Of a stretch of 5,311 nucleotides of DNA, positions 5,136 through 5,311 are shown one piece after another. The stretch spans positions 1 to 5,311 of the forward strand of contig CANQOM010000115.1 of assembly GCA_947625445.1 (NCBI GenBank). Direction: 5' to 3'. The stretch is from Candidatus Gastranaerophilales bacterium. Lineage in GTDB: Bacteria > Cyanobacteriota > Vampirovibrionia > Gastranaerophilales > Gastranaerophilaceae. Position 1 is the stretch's first letter. Each line of letters opens with the position of its first letter. Position numbers and translations under genes: made by a program. Under the pieces are notes generated by a model, which was not told the DNA's origin, ran no database searches, and worked only from the letters and a program-made list of their open reading frames with translations.

Positions 5136-5311
5136 ATGAGAAGAACAATGGATTTTAACAAAAAAATTAAAATCGTCTTAATAGACGACAATTATGAACA
5201 TTTATTAGGGATAAAAGAATTAGTAAATTTAGAGACAAATTATGACGTCGTAGGAACTGCAACCAATGCAACAATCGGAATAAACTTTGTAAAGAAATTT
5301 CAGCCGGATGT
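5136..5311 (+). CDS. Response regulator, N-terminal part of receiver domain (runs off right edge)
   Basis: The first 58 residues plus the start of the next codon are visible. After a basic MRRTMDFNKK lead, IKIVLIDDN (11-19) is the first strand of a CheY-like receiver with the Mg-binding acidic pair Asp17-Asp18. The next part (helix 1, then YDVVGTATNATIGINFVKKFQPDV) follows the NarL/FixJ receiver pattern, in which strand 2 reads as V-G-x-A and strand 3 opens with PDV. The phospho-acceptor Asp would come a few residues beyond the edge. A LuxR-type DNA-binding domain is expected from the pattern but is not in view. The start at 5136 is set by AAGGTG; the ATG four codons later is a weaker alternative. 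No histidine kinase is visible. The gene has its own 259-bp upstream region with several inverted repeats, so it is probably separately controlled, perhaps by itself or a related regulator. Confidence 0.85.
   Translation, partial: MRRTMDFNKKIKIVLIDDNYEHLLGIKELVNLETNYDVVGTATNATIGINFVKKFQPD

Overview
The window is a very AT-rich bacterial segment. Coding density is high, spacing is short, and the standard genetic code with ATG starts fits every gene. It holds six protein genes: four complete (counting the re-started trmFO) and two cut by the window edges. The families do not fix the lineage. A three-domain NifU with a partner NifS, TrmFO instead of TrmA, a Tad-type CpaE-like ATPase and a two-component regulator in such AT-rich DNA would suit a host-associated Melainabacteria/Gastranaerophilales-type organism. 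Deferribacteres-like or other AT-rich Gram-negative lineages fit too. This placement is inference with low confidence.

Minus-strand block (1-2790). Reading leftward, trmFO (folate/FAD-dependent tRNA m5U54 methyltransferase) is followed after 112 bp by nifU (Fe-S scaffold). Three bases later comes nifS (cysteine desulfurase), which runs off the left edge. NifS supplies sulfur to NifU, which assembles [Fe-S] clusters. No nitrogenase gene is visible, so a housekeeping Fe-S role is the simplest reading. TrmFO shares the strand but not the pathway.

Plus-strand pair (2859-4876). Diverging from trmFO across 68 bp is a two-gene unit with a 4-bp ATGA overlap. The first gene is a CpaE/TadZ-like protein: a receiver-like domain lacking the phospho-acceptor Asp, followed by a MinD/ParA-type ATPase with recognisable Walker motifs. 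The second looks like a degenerate CpaF/TadA (VirB11-type) secretion ATPase core. It aligns across Walker A without gaps but has lost the P-loop glycines and the His box, and it ends in a Lys/Glu-rich tail. No other Tad pilus gene is seen in the window. This possible pseudo-ATPase partner of a TadZ-like protein is the most unusual item here.

Right end (4877-5311). A 259-bp gene-free stretch separates this pair from the start of a NarL/FixJ-like response regulator that runs off the right edge. The stretch is rich in structure: a hairpin that may end the upstream operon, an imperfect tandem repeat with three nested inverted repeats, and a palindrome-containing leader with a 9-codon open frame and possible base pairing next to the regulator's Shine-Dalgarno sequence.
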